A DNA stretch of 64,000 nt, from NCBI GenBank assembly GCA_030433335.1, contig JAUILL010000001.1, forward strand, positions 1-64,000, given 5' to 3'. This stretch comes from Alphaproteobacteria bacterium. GTDB lineage: Bacteria; Pseudomonadota; Alphaproteobacteria; Rhodobacterales; Rhodobacteraceae. Positions 34,239 to 42,924 of this stretch are shown here, piece after piece (position 1 is the first letter of the stretch; each line of letters starts with the position of its first letter). The translations under genes and the position numbers were made by a program. Below the pieces are notes generated by a model. The model did not search any database. It worked only from the letters and a program-made list of their open reading frames with translations, and was not told the DNA's origin.

Positions 34239-35162
34239 ATGAGTGACAAACCGGTTATCGGGTTCATCGGCGTGGGCTATATGGGCCACGGCATGGCCAA
34301 GAATATCCTGCAAAAGGGCTATACGCTCTACATCAAGGGCAACCGCAACCGAGACCCCGTCGAAAGCCTGAAGGGCATGGGCGCGACCGAGGTCAGCAAT
34401 GCCCGCGAGATGGCTGAGAAGTGCGATATCATCCATATCTGCCTATCGAACTCCACGCAGGTCGAGGCGATCTTCCGAGACGAGGACGGCATTCTGGCCG
34501 GTGCACGTGACGGGTTGATCGTGATCGAAACCTCGACCGCTGATCCGACCTCGACCATGGCGCTGGCGGCGGAACTGGCGGAGAAGGGCGGAACGCTGGT
34601 TGATGCGCCTTTGGGCCGGACCCCGAAAGAGGCCGAAGAGGGCAACCTAGATGCGATGGTCGGCGCAGATGACGAGACCTACGCCAAGGTCGAGCCCGTG
34701 ATCCAGTGTTGGGCGGGGAACATCACGCGCACCGGCGGACAGGGCACGGGCCACAAGATGAAGCTTTTGATGAACTTCATCGGGATGGGGTATGCCGCAC
34801 TCTATGCCGAGGCGACTGTGCTGGGGGCCAAGGTTGGCATCGCGCCTCAGACCGTGCGGCAGGTCATTGGCTCCAGCCGCTTGGGCAACGGGTTCTTCGA
34901 CACCTTTATGAAGTACACCGTGGACCGCGATCGCAACGCGCATCTGTTCACCATTACGAATGCGTCCAAGGACGTGCGCTACGGGAACAACATGGCCTCG
35001 GATGCGGGGGTCGTGGGGATCATGGCTGCGGCAGTCAAGCAGTACTACACCCACGCCGAAGCGATCGGACGTGGCGGGGACTATGTGCCCATGCTCGGTG
35101 ATATCGTGGCCGAGATGAACGGCTTGAACATGGCCGAGGAAGTGAAAAAGGGAGAGGGCTGA
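34239..35162 (+). CDS. NAD(P)-dependent beta-hydroxyacid dehydrogenase, tartronate-semialdehyde-reductase-like
   Basis: A 307-residue 6-phosphogluconate-dehydrogenase-fold enzyme. Rossmann motif GFIGVGYMGHGMAKNIL is at about 8-24, DAPLGRTPKEAEEG is in the substrate region, and the catalytic lysine lies in GTGHKMKLLMNFIG. It is close to GarR/GlxR (2-hydroxy-3-oxopropionate reductases) and 3-hydroxyisobutyrate dehydrogenases. Tartronate semialdehyde, from an HpaI-type aldolase acting on a 2-keto-3-deoxy-hexarate, is a reasonable substrate. Cotranscribed with idnO. Confidence 0.8.
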   Translation: MSDKPVIGFIGVGYMGHGMAKNILQKGYTLYIKGNRNRDPVESLKGMGATEVSNAREMAEKCDIIHICLSNSTQVEAIFRDEDGILAGARDGLIVIETSTADPTSTMALAAELAEKGGTLVDAPLGRTPKEAEEGNLDAMVGADDETYAKVEPVIQCWAGNITRTGGQGTGHKMKLLMNFIGMGYAALYAEATVLGAKVGIAPQTVRQVIGSSRLGNGFFDTFMKYTVDRDRNAHLFTITNASKDVRYGNNMASDAGVVGIMAAAVKQYYTHAEAIGRGGDYVPMLGDIVAEMNGLNMAEEVKKGEG

Positions 35163-35188
35163 GCCCCTCCCATTGCTGGTGGCAGGGC

Positions 35189-35884
35189 TTAGTCGATCCA
35201 GACTGCCTTGCCTTCGGCGACCATCGCGTCGAGGTCAAAGAAAGCGGTTTCACCACCTTTGACTTTGGCCTCAAAGGCCGCTTCGGCGGCTTTCACCTCT
35301 TCCAGCGCTTTGATGGTCGCGTCGATCTTAGCGTGCGGGATCACGACCACCCCGCTGCGGTCGGCCACAATGATGTCGCCACTGCACACGTACTGCCCGC
35401 CGATCATTGCGCCGTCACCCACGGCGCCCGGACCTTTGGAATAGGGCGAGTTCGGGTTTAGACCGGTGCACCATGCGGGCAGGCCAACCTCTTCGATCCC
35501 TTCGACATCGCGCATGGGGCCGTCGGTCACGAACCCAGCCAGACCGTTGTTCTTCATCATCCCGAGGATCAGGTCGCCGCAGGCCGAGGTGCCTTGGTGC
35601 CCGTGCACAGCGGACAGCAGGATGTCGCCCGCCTGCACCAAGGACAGCGCCGCCATGGTCGCTAGGATTTCGGCAGGGCCGTTCTCCGCGACGACCGCTG
35701 TGCCGACAATGGGGCCGCTGGTCTGCGCCGCGCCGATCGGGGCGATGGCGGTGTCCAGCGAACCCGCGCCGTTCATGGCATCACAGACAAAGCCAGTGGG
35801 TACCCCGCGAAATGCGTCGATCTGTGCGGCGGTCGGGCGCGGGAAATTACGGCGGATGCGCAGGATGGGCGGTTCTTCGAGCAT
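35189..35884 (-). CDS. RraA-like 4-hydroxy-4-methyl-2-oxoglutarate aldolase family protein
   Basis: A 231-residue RraA/HMG-aldolase-fold protein with GHQGTSACGDLI and, about twenty residues on, GPMRDVEGI. The arginine and aspartate of that motif bind pyruvate enolate and the divalent metal in class II HMG aldolases, so it is more likely an aldolase or oxaloacetate decarboxylase than an RNase E inhibitor. It closes a minus-strand operon with azlC and azlD. Its substrate in this cluster is unknown. Confidence 0.82.
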   Translation of the reverse strand: MLEEPPILRIRRNFPRPTAAQIDAFRGVPTGFVCDAMNGAGSLDTAIAPIGAAQTSGPIVGTAVVAENGPAEILATMAALSLVQAGDILLSAVHGHQGTSACGDLILGMMKNNGLAGFVTDGPMRDVEGIEEVGLPAWCTGLNPNSPYSKGPGAVGDGAMIGGQYVCSGDIIVADRSGVVVIPHAKIDATIKALEEVKAAEAAFEAKVKGGETAFFDLDAMVAEGKAVWID

Positions 35885-35899
35885 GGTTCGGCCTTTCGG

Positions 35900-36220
35900 T
35901 TAGAAGATAAAGCGCAGGGCATAGAAGGTCGCCATGCCCGCGATGATTGAGAAAATGACGTTCACCCGCAGCCCCACGACCAGAGCGGCAAGGGCGGCGG
36001 TAATGCGGATGGGATCAACGGTGCCGTCGGTGGCAGGGGGCCAGACCACCAGCGGCATGAAGATCGCGGGAAACACCGCGACCCCCACATAGCGCAGGTG
36101 CAAAAGCGCCCATTCGGGCATCTCCTTGCCCCCGAAAATCCCTAGAAACGAGAAGCGGATCAGGAAGGTTCCTAAACCCAAGAGCAGGGTGAGCACCCAG
36201 AAATCGAGATCAGAGATCAT
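35900..36220 (-). CDS. azlD: AzlD-family small membrane protein
   Basis: A 106-residue protein with about four membrane helices; FLIRFSFLGIFGG and YVGVAVFPAIFMPLVVW are typical of AzlD. It pairs with AzlC as an exporter, known in Bacillus and E. coli (YgaZH) for branched-chain amino acids. The ATG at 36220 overlaps the azlC stop. Here the exported compound may be different, given the sugar-acid context. Confidence 0.87.
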   Translation of the reverse strand: MISDLDFWVLTLLLGLGTFLIRFSFLGIFGGKEMPEWALLHLRYVGVAVFPAIFMPLVVWPPATDGTVDPIRITAALAALVVGLRVNVIFSIIAGMATFYALRFIF

Positions 36221-36939
36221 GCGGCCCCCTTTGCCGCGCGGCGGCGCAGGTAGAGTTCCGTTTGCGCTCCGCTGATCATAGCGAGGCTCGCCGCGACCAT
36301 GATCCCGAGGTTCCACGGCACCCACGAAAACAGCAGGATGCTGACGCCCGATACCAGCGCGGCCACGTAGTGCGGCACGGACCGGAGCAGAGGCCCCGTC
36401 AGGGCGATGAAACAGATCGGCAGCGCGAAATCGAGCGACAGTGACGCAGGGATCGCCTGACCCACGTAGGCGCCCACAAAGCTGAACCCGTACCAGAACG
36501 GACAGATTAGCATCATGCAGCCAAAGTAATACGCGACCTTGGCCGCAGGCGGCATGTCGGGACGCTCTTCGTAGGTTTTGACGCAGACGGCAAAGGCTTG
36601 GTCCACCATGAGATAGGCCATCAATGCCCGAACGCTAAACCGCGCATGGCCGATATGGGGCACCAGTGCCGCCGAATACATGGCCATCCGCAGGTTCACC
36701 GCCAATGACGTCAGCAAAGCGATAAACACGGGCGCGTTGTCTTGCAGCAGCGCCAGCGCGGTGAACTGCGCGGCCCCTGCGATCACCAGCACGGTCATGC
36801 TCATGGTCTGAAACAGGTCCAGCCCCGCATCCCGCGCCACCACGCCAAAGAGCATGGAATAGGGGATCACGATTAGGATAAATGGCGCGCAGTCCAGATA
36901 CCCGCGCCAGAACGCTTTGCGCGGCGTCAGAGCGGTCAT
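36217..36939 (-). CDS. azlC: AzlC-family permease
   Basis: A 240-residue membrane protein; the motifs ARDAGLDLFQTMSMTVLVIAG, AAQFTAL and NLRMAMYSAAL are those of AzlC. The ATG at 36939 overlaps the stop of the upstream LprI-like gene, and its own stop overlaps azlD (ATGA), so the three are translationally coupled. The likely role is as large subunit of a two-component exporter. Confidence 0.88.
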   Translation of the reverse strand: MTALTPRKAFWRGYLDCAPFILIVIPYSMLFGVVARDAGLDLFQTMSMTVLVIAGAAQFTALALLQDNAPVFIALLTSLAVNLRMAMYSAALVPHIGHARFSVRALMAYLMVDQAFAVCVKTYEERPDMPPAAKVAYYFGCMMLICPFWYGFSFVGAYVGQAIPASLSLDFALPICFIALTGPLLRSVPHYVAALVSGVSILLFSWVPWNLGIMVAASLAMISGAQTELYLRRRAAKGAA

Positions 36940-37409
36940 TCCAGCGACCTTGCCCGCCAGTTCAGACGCACATAGGCCAGACCCGCAGCGGTCGACACAC
37001 AGCCCGCTTTTTGCCGCGCAACCAGTTCGGCGCTCTGGTCGGTTAGGCGGTTCAGTTCCTCCATCCGGTCGCACTGGAGCAGGGCAGACAGCACGTCATA
37101 CTTGGTTTCGATTCCAGCGATTGCAGACAACTGGTCATCACCGCGGGCGCGGATCACTTCCATTTGTTCGGCGATGGCGGCATTCCAGACCTCTTGGGTC
37201 TTGGTAAAGCACAGGGCAGAGGCCGCGTGCATTTCCTCGGGCATGCCGCCACACTCTGAATGGGCCAGATCCACACAGGCATTCGGGCTTGTTTGCGCAC
37301 TGAATGCATCGGTCAAGCAGGCGTCCACGGTTTCCATGGACATCTGAGCCATTGCGGGTTCGGACAGCAGCAGACACAGGGCGCCAATCGCGCCAATGTC
37401 ACGTTTCAT
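36936..37409 (-). CDS. Periplasmic LprI-like (DUF1311) protein
   Basis: A 157-residue protein with a signal peptide (residues 1-21, ending PAMA) and a cysteine-containing mature part: CLTDAF, NACVDLAHSECGG, ALCFTKTQEVWN, LLQCDRM. The pattern fits the lysozyme-inhibitor LprI/DUF1311 family of cysteine-paired periplasmic proteins. Function in the cell is not established for this branch. It has GGGAGGAAA ahead of the ATG, leads the azlC-azlD-rraA operon, and lies 40 bp from GntR-type site 3. Confidence 0.75.
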   Translation of the reverse strand: MKRDIGAIGALCLLLSEPAMAQMSMETVDACLTDAFSAQTSPNACVDLAHSECGGMPEEMHAASALCFTKTQEVWNAAIAEQMEVIRARGDDQLSAIAGIETKYDVLSALLQCDRMEELNRLTDQSAELVARQKAGCVSTAAGLAYVRLNWRARSLE

Positions 37410-37446
37410 AGGTTTCCTCCCTCACGACTCTCCCCAGCCGTTTGAT

Positions 37447-37460
37447 TCTGGTATACCAAA
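37447..37460. promoter_or_regulatory. TGGTATACCA operator, site 3
   Basis: TCTGGTATACCAAA with the perfect 10-bp core TGGTATACCA at 37449-37458, 40 bp upstream of the LprI-like gene (start 37409) and 25 bp centre-to-centre from site 4. Confidence 0.85.
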
Positions 37461-37471
37461 ATAAACTTGCG

Positions 37472-37486
37472 TTTGGTATACCATTT
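37472..37486. promoter_or_regulatory. TGGTATACCA operator, site 4
   Basis: TTTGGTATACCATTT with the core at 37474-37483, 74 bp upstream of the xylD start. Together with site 3 it lies in the 147-bp divergent promoter region between the LprI-like operon and xylD. Confidence 0.85.
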
Positions 37487-37556
37487 GAGTTTTCTAGAAC
37501 GACCGGCGGCGAGCAACAAGATTCGCGACGCCACATGAATTTTCTGGGAGGAAACC

Positions 37557-39338
37557 ATGTCCAACACCCGCGCGAACAAGCGGTTCCGCTCGCAAGAGTG
37601 GTTCGACAATCCCAACAATCCGGGAATGACCGCGCTCTATCTAGAGCGCTATCTGAACCAGGAATACACCCGCGAGGAATTGCAGGGCGAAAAGCCGATC
37701 ATCGGCATCGCGAACACCGGCTCTGACATCGCGCCCTGCAACAAGATCCACGTGTTCCTGATGGACCGGATCAAGGCAGGCATCCGCGCGGCGGGCGGGG
37801 TTCCGATGGAATTCCCCGTGCACCCCATTCAGGAAACCGGCAAGCGCCCCACGGCAGCTTTGGATCGCAACCTGTCCTATCTGGGTCTGGTTGAGGTGCT
37901 GCATGGCTATCCGCTGGATGGCGTCGTGATCACGACGGGTTGCGATAAAACCACCCCTGCGATGCTGATGGGTGCGGCAACGGCCGATCTGCCCGCGATT
38001 GCTTTGAACGGCGGGCCCATGCTGGACGGCTGGTGGAAGGGCAAGCGCGCAGGCTCGGGCACCATCGTCTGGGAAAGCCGCCGACTGCTCTCCGAAGGCG
38101 AGATCGACTACGAAGAATTCATCAGCCGTGTGTGTTCGTCCGCGCCCTCTCTGGGGCACTGCAACACCATGGGCACCGCGTCGACCATGAACGCCATGGC
38201 CGAGGCTTTGGGCATGTCCCTGACCGGTAACTCGGCGATCCCCGCGCCCTTCCGCGAGCGGATGGAGATGGCCTATCAGACCGGCAAGCGGATCGTGGAA
38301 ATGGTCTACGAGGACCTGAAGCCCTCTGACATCCTGACCCGAGAAGCCTTTGAAAACGCGATCAAAGTAAATGCTGCTATTGGGGGCTCCACCAACGCTC
38401 CGCCGCACCTGCAGGCCATCGCGCGCCATGCGGGCGTCGAGCTGGACGTCAAGGATTGGGAGACCGTCGGTTTCGAAATCCCGCTGATGGTGAACATGCA
38501 GCCTGCGGGCAAGTACCTTGGCGAAAGCTTCTTCCGTGCGGGCGGTGTTCCTGCGGTCATGGCCGAACTGCAAAAGGCCGGTCACATCCACGAAGGGTGC
38601 ATGACCGCCACAGGCAAAACCATGGGCGAGAACCTGACCGGCCTTGGTACCGAAGACGACGACGTGATCACCACCTATGATGCGCCCCTGCGCAAAAACG
38701 CGGGCTTCAAGGTGCTGTCGGGGAACCTCTTTGACAGCGCGCTGATGAAGACCTCGGTGATTTCGCCGGACTTCCAGAAACGCTTCCTGTCCCGTCCGGG
38801 CGAAGAGGGCGTGCACGAGGCCCGTGCCATCGTTTTCGAAGGCCCTGAGGATTATCACGACCGGATCAACGACCCGTCCCTGAATATCGACGAACAGTGC
38901 ATCCTGTTCATTCGCGGCGTGGGCTGCGTGGGCTATCCCGGCAGCGCCGAGGTGGTGAATATGCAGCCGCCGGATGCTCTGCTGAAACAGGGGATCAACC
39001 ACCTGCCCACCGTGGGTGATGGCCGTCAGTCGGGTACGTCTGAAAGCCCGTCGATCCTGAACGCCTCGCCCGAGTCGGTTGTGGGTGGCGGATTGGCCTA
39101 CTTGCAGACCGGTGACATGGTGCGCTTGGATTTGAATGCCTCGACAATGAATGCCTTGGTTCCGGACGAAGAATGGGCCCAGCGCAAAGCCGACTGGACC
39201 CCGCCCGAGATCAAGCACCAGACCCCGTGGCAGGAAATCTATCGCACCCATGTCGGACAACTTGACAAGGGCGGCTGTCTGGAATTGGCGACCGCGTATC
39301 ACAAGGTCTGCCAAGACCTGCCGCGCGACAATCACTGA
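37557..39338 (+). CDS. xylD: IlvD/Edd-family dehydratase, xylonate dehydratase type
   Basis: A 593-residue iron-sulfur dehydratase. The cluster cysteines are C61 (IAPCNKIH), C129 (TTGCDKTTP) and C202 (GHCNTMG), and the C-terminal segment GDGRQSGTSESPSILNASPE is present. Length and sequence, including the opening RFRSQEWFDNP and a C-terminus ending in LPRDNH, are from memory very close to Caulobacter xylonate dehydratase. It converts D-xylonate (perhaps also other pentonates or hexonates) to the 2-keto-3-deoxy acid, the substrate of XylX. It has GGGAGGAA upstream and GntR-type sites 3 and 4 in front. Confidence 0.87.
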   Translation: MSNTRANKRFRSQEWFDNPNNPGMTALYLERYLNQEYTREELQGEKPIIGIANTGSDIAPCNKIHVFLMDRIKAGIRAAGGVPMEFPVHPIQETGKRPTAALDRNLSYLGLVEVLHGYPLDGVVITTGCDKTTPAMLMGAATADLPAIALNGGPMLDGWWKGKRAGSGTIVWESRRLLSEGEIDYEEFISRVCSSAPSLGHCNTMGTASTMNAMAEALGMSLTGNSAIPAPFRERMEMAYQTGKRIVEMVYEDLKPSDILTREAFENAIKVNAAIGGSTNAPPHLQAIARHAGVELDVKDWETVGFEIPLMVNMQPAGKYLGESFFRAGGVPAVMAELQKAGHIHEGCMTATGKTMGENLTGLGTEDDDVITTYDAPLRKNAGFKVLSGNLFDSALMKTSVISPDFQKRFLSRPGEEGVHEARAIVFEGPEDYHDRINDPSLNIDEQCILFIRGVGCVGYPGSAEVVNMQPPDALLKQGINHLPTVGDGRQSGTSESPSILNASPESVVGGGLAYLQTGDMVRLDLNASTMNALVPDEEWAQRKADWTPPEIKHQTPWQEIYRTHVGQLDKGGCLELATAYHKVCQDLPRDNH

Positions 39339-39359
39339 CCCAAAGGGAGGGGAGGCCCG

Positions 39360-40097
39360 ATGGCAAAGACAATCATCATTACCGGCGCCGCACGCGGTGT
39401 GGGCAAAGCCTGCGCGCAGCATTTTTTGGACAACGGGTGGAAGGTCGGCATTGTCGGCCGGACCCCCGCCACTGTTCAGGAAATGGCGGACAGCCACGAG
39501 AATGCGCTGGCCTTGCCTTGCGACGTGACAAACGAGGTCGAGGTCGACGCGGCCTTTGACAAAGCGTTGGCGGAATGGGGGCGGATCGACGCCCTATTCA
39601 ACAACGCTGGCGTCGCGATGAAGGGCACAACCATCGACACTGTCGATGTGGCTGCTTGGCGCGATCTGATCAACGTGAACGTCACCGGCAGCTTCATCTG
39701 CGCGCGGGCTGCCTTTGCGCGGATGCGCGCGCAGGATCCACGAGGGGGCCGGATCATCAACAATGGCTCGGTGTCCGCCTATGTGCCGCGTTGGGGCTCT
39801 GCGCCGTATTCGGCCTCAAAACACGCGATCACCGGCCTGACGCGCAGCATCTCGCTAGACGGGCGCCCATTTAACATTGCTTGCGGGCAGATCGACATCG
39901 GCAACGCGCTGACCGACATGGCGCAGGCGATGACCCAAGGGGTGCCCCAAGCGGACGGCTCAATCGCGGTCGAGCCTGTGATGGACGTGGCCCATGTCGC
40001 GAGCTCTGTTCTGCATATGGCAGAGCTGCCGCTGGACGCGAACGTGCAGTTCATGACCGTGATGGCGACAAATATGCCCTATATCGGGCGCGGTTAA
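39360..40097 (+). CDS. SDR-family oxidoreductase
   Basis: A 245-residue short-chain dehydrogenase with TGAARGVG near residue 8, NNAG, serine in NGSVSAY and YSASKHA. It is cotranscribed with xylD (21 bp apart). The GQIDIGNALTDMA segment is seen in SDRs annotated only as general oxidoreductases. It may oxidise the sugar that gives the acid for XylD, or a keto-acid intermediate; the substrate is unknown. Confidence 0.83.
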   Translation: MAKTIIITGAARGVGKACAQHFLDNGWKVGIVGRTPATVQEMADSHENALALPCDVTNEVEVDAAFDKALAEWGRIDALFNNAGVAMKGTTIDTVDVAAWRDLINVNVTGSFICARAAFARMRAQDPRGGRIINNGSVSAYVPRWGSAPYSASKHAITGLTRSISLDGRPFNIACGQIDIGNALTDMAQAMTQGVPQADGSIAVEPVMDVAHVASSVLHMAELPLDANVQFMTVMATNMPYIGRG

Positions 40098-40148
40098 CCG
40101 TGCGTTAACCGAAACTATGCTTCCTGTTGGGTGCAAACCCGGACTTAC

Positions 40149-40178
40149 CCGCCGGCCCTCGTGGTCGGCGGCTTTTTT
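40149..40178 (+). terminator. Intrinsic terminator
   Basis: CCGCCGGCC (40149-40157) pairs with GGTCGGCGG (40163-40171; one G-U pair) over a 5-base loop, followed by CTTTTTT. It ends the xylD-SDR transcript. The 50 bp between the SDR stop and the hairpin hold no gene. Confidence 0.88.
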
Positions 40179-40217
40179 ATGCGCGACAGGTTTATGGTTT
40201 GCTAAAGGCAGCGTGCG

Positions 40218-41102
40218 TTACCGCTTCAGGCTGCGCTCTCGCTGCCAGATGTAAAGGCCAGAGCTGATGATGATCGCGCCGCCCACCAGCGTCCAGATCG
40301 TCGGCCATGTGTTAAAGACCAGCACGCCGGCCAAGGACGCCATGAAGACCTGGATATAGACCACCGGCGCCAGCAAAGACGCATCCGCCCACCGGTGCGC
40401 AATCGTCGCGATGGTGTGCCCAGAGGCACCAAAGAATCCGATCAGGCAAAAGATGATCCACGCTTGCGTGGTGTCCGGCCAGACCCAGTTTTGCAGGGCA
40501 AACGGCAAGAGGGCAGTCATCGCGATCCCGCTCGACCAGATCTGCTGGGTGGCGTTCGCCTCGACCCCCGACAGCATCCTCGTCATGATGAAATAGAGCG
40601 AGGCACACATCAGCCCTGCAAGGCTGAAAAACATCGCCGGATGGAACGCTGTGCCCCATGGCTGGACGACCACGATCACGCCGCTAAAGCCCACACAGAT
40701 CGCGATCAGGCGGCGCAGGCCGACCTTTTCCCCAAGGATCGGGATGGCCAAAATGCTGGTCACGATGGGACCGGCAAAGAAGATGGTGGTGGTGATGGTG
40801 ATCGGCAAATGCTTGAGCGCCATGAAGTTCATGACGGTCGATCCCAGCAGGAAGACGCTGCGGAGCGCCTGTTTTGCGGGGGCGTTCGAGACCAGCGCCG
40901 CGCGGCCTTCGCGCGGGACATAGAACAGCAGCGCCAGAACGAAGTGCCCGAAATAGCGAGCAAAAACCACCTGTAGGGTCGGCAAGCCGAAAAGGATGAG
41001 CCACTTGGCCGAGGTGTCGATGCAGGTAAAGAACCCCACCGCCGCGCACATCAGCAGAAGGCCGGCGGTAGTCCGTTCTTCGCGAGGGACCGAGGTGCCC
41101 AA
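40218..41102 (-). CDS. DMT-superfamily (EamA) transporter
   Basis: A 294-residue membrane protein with ten predicted helices in two EamA repeats. FARYFGHFVLALLFY and LKHLPITITTTIFFAGPIVTSI are typical of RhaT/EamA exporters. It starts at a TTG (41102) with AGGAG 8 bases upstream; the next gene upstream ends 12 bp away. It is likely to export, or import, a small metabolite of the surrounding pathway; direction and substrate are not evident. Confidence 0.82.
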   Translation of the reverse strand: MGTSVPREERTTAGLLLMCAAVGFFTCIDTSAKWLILFGLPTLQVVFARYFGHFVLALLFYVPREGRAALVSNAPAKQALRSVFLLGSTVMNFMALKHLPITITTTIFFAGPIVTSILAIPILGEKVGLRRLIAICVGFSGVIVVVQPWGTAFHPAMFFSLAGLMCASLYFIMTRMLSGVEANATQQIWSSGIAMTALLPFALQNWVWPDTTQAWIIFCLIGFFGASGHTIATIAHRWADASLLAPVVYIQVFMASLAGVLVFNTWPTIWTLVGGAIIISSGLYIWQRERSLKR

Positions 41103-41114
41103 CGCGCGGCTCCT

Positions 41115-41840
41115 TTAGCCGGCCGCCCAACCGCCGTCGATGATGTGCGCCTGACCGGTGGTAAAGCTGCTCTCGTCCGAGCCAAGGTAAACGGCCAGAT
41201 GGGCGATCTCTTCGGCGGTGCCGATGCGGCCCATGGGCTGCCGGGCCTCGAACGCGGCGCGGGCCTCTTCGTAGTTGCCCATGGCGCGCAGGCGGTCATG
41301 CAGGGACGGGCTGTCGACCGTGCCGGGGCAGATGCAGTTCACGCGGATCCCTTGCTTAACAAAGTCCACGGCGACCGATTTCGTTAGGCCGATTACGGCG
41401 GCTTTGGAGGCGCCATAGATGCAACGGTTCGGCGCGGCGATGATGCTGCTGGCCACCGAGGCGATGTTGACGATGGAGCCACCGCCACGCTCAAGCATAC
41501 CCGGAATGGCGGCTTGCATGGCGTGGAATTGCGATTTGACGTTCAGGGTAAACGCAAAATCGAACTCGTCATCCTGCGCCTCGAGGATGGTGCCGCCGTG
41601 CACGAAACCGGCACAGTTTACCAAGATGTCCGGCTGCGCATCTTGGATCGCGGCGGTCAGGGCGTCTTTGTCTGTGACGTCCAGCGCCATGATCTTGGCG
41701 ACCTCTAGATCGGCCAGCAGATCACCCTTCAGGTCGGTGGCGATGACGGTGGCACCCTCGCGGGTGTAGTGTTCGGCGATGGCGCGGCCGATGCCTTGAC
41801 CTGCCGCGGTCACAAAGGCGGTTTTGCCTTGTAATCTCAT
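41115..41840 (-). CDS. SDR dehydrogenase, 2-keto-3-deoxy-L-fuconate dehydrogenase type
   Basis: A 241-residue short-chain dehydrogenase. TAAGQGIG is near residue 11, and NCAGFVHGGTILE and NIASVASSIIAAPNR are followed by YGASKAA and CPGTVDSPSL. From memory these segments match 2-keto-3-deoxy-L-fuconate 4-dehydrogenases (and DHRS6). That enzyme makes a 2,4-diketo-3-deoxy acid, which an FAH-family hydrolase such as the one at 49086 cleaves to pyruvate and lactate. A pentonate version giving pyruvate and glycolate is also possible. Confidence 0.82.
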   Translation of the reverse strand: MRLQGKTAFVTAAGQGIGRAIAEHYTREGATVIATDLKGDLLADLEVAKIMALDVTDKDALTAAIQDAQPDILVNCAGFVHGGTILEAQDDEFDFAFTLNVKSQFHAMQAAIPGMLERGGGSIVNIASVASSIIAAPNRCIYGASKAAVIGLTKSVAVDFVKQGIRVNCICPGTVDSPSLHDRLRAMGNYEEARAAFEARQPMGRIGTAEEIAHLAVYLGSDESSFTTGQAHIIDGGWAAG

Positions 41841-41862
41841 GAGGTTCTCCTGTTTGCGCCGC

Positions 41863-42924
41863 TCAGGCGCCGGTGTAATCCAAAGGGGTTTCCCCCTGTT
41901 TGATGATCCGCTGAGTGGCAGCTGAAAATTTCGCGGCCAGCGTCCATTCGAGCGCCGCTAGACCGTCCGCGCCTGTGCACAGAACGTCGTCGTCTTTGCC
42001 CGCGATCAGGTCCGCGAACCGGTCGATCTGCGCCAGCAGCGGGTCGATTTTGTCAAAGGTCAGGGGCGTGTGTTGGGTCAGCGGTTTGGACCACTCGATC
42101 TCGCCATCATCGCTGCGACCCCAGAGGGTGAGCGAAGGAAACGCCAGCGCGCCTTCGGTGCCGATGATGCGCAGGTAGTCCTGACCCGAGGGGGCGATGG
42201 CGGGGTTCTCGGCGGTGGCGGTTTCGAACGACCAAGGCGACGCACCCGCGTCGGACATCAGGAACTGGCCCATCGCGCCGTTCTGGAAAACGAGGTTAAT
42301 GGCGGCGGTGTCCTCAACCTGAAGCTGGCGTTGGTGGTTCGAGGTCATGGCCTGCACGGCGTCAATCTCTCCAACAAGGTAGCGGATGAGGTCCAGTTCG
42401 TGGCTGAGGTTGGTCATCAAGACGCCCGCCCCGGGTTGGGTGCGCCACGGAGTGTCGTAGTAGGTCGCGTGTTTTCGCAGGGACCAGAGGCCTTGGATGG
42501 CGACGATCTCGCCAATTTCCTGCAGCAATTTCCGCGCGGTGATGCTGAAGGGATGGCAGCGACGGTGGTGGCCTGTGATCAGGGGAAGTCCAGCCTTTTC
42601 AGCGGTTTGCAGCAGGGTTTGGGCGTCGGCTAATGTGCCAGTGATCGGCTTTTCGACAAGGGTTGGCCAACCGCGCGACAAGGTGTCCGTCGCGCTGGCG
42701 AAATGCACTTGCGTTGGGGTGGCCGAGATTGCGGCGGCGGTTTCCGCGGGCGCGTCGTCCAAGGTGGCGACGGCGGTCAGGCCCATGGCCGTTAACTCTG
42801 CGCGGCGCGCCTCGACAGGTTCGACCACGCAGGTCAGGGAAACCTTGTCCGACTTTTGCGCCACTTCGACGTGACGCATGCCGATCGAGCCTCCACCAAT
42901 GACGCAAAGTGGTAAACGGGCCAT
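41863..42924 (-). CDS. Gfo/Idh/MocA-family oxidoreductase
   Basis: A 353-residue NAD(P)-binding protein: N-terminal Rossmann GGGSIGMRHVEVAQ, then EKPITGTLADAQ with the conserved EKP motif, and a C-terminal alpha/beta domain. The family oxidises or isomerises sugars, inositols and sugar acids. The ATG at 42924 overlaps the stop of the UxaA-type gene (TAATG), indicating coupling to that dehydratase. The specific substrate cannot be read from sequence. Confidence 0.83.
   Translation of the reverse strand: MARLPLCVIGGGSIGMRHVEVAQKSDKVSLTCVVEPVEARRAELTAMGLTAVATLDDAPAETAAAISATPTQVHFASATDTLSRGWPTLVEKPITGTLADAQTLLQTAEKAGLPLITGHHRRCHPFSITARKLLQEIGEIVAIQGLWSLRKHATYYDTPWRTQPGAGVLMTNLSHELDLIRYLVGEIDAVQAMTSNHQRQLQVEDTAAINLVFQNGAMGQFLMSDAGASPWSFETATAENPAIAPSGQDYLRIIGTEGALAFPSLTLWGRSDDGEIEWSKPLTQHTPLTFDKIDPLLAQIDRFADLIAGKDDDVLCTGADGLAALEWTLAAKFSAATQRIIKQGETPLDYTGA

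Noticed and set aside
37641..39497. 618-codon minus-strand frame opposite xylD
   Set aside because: Antisense of a clear IlvD/Edd enzyme; composition typical of a shadow frame.
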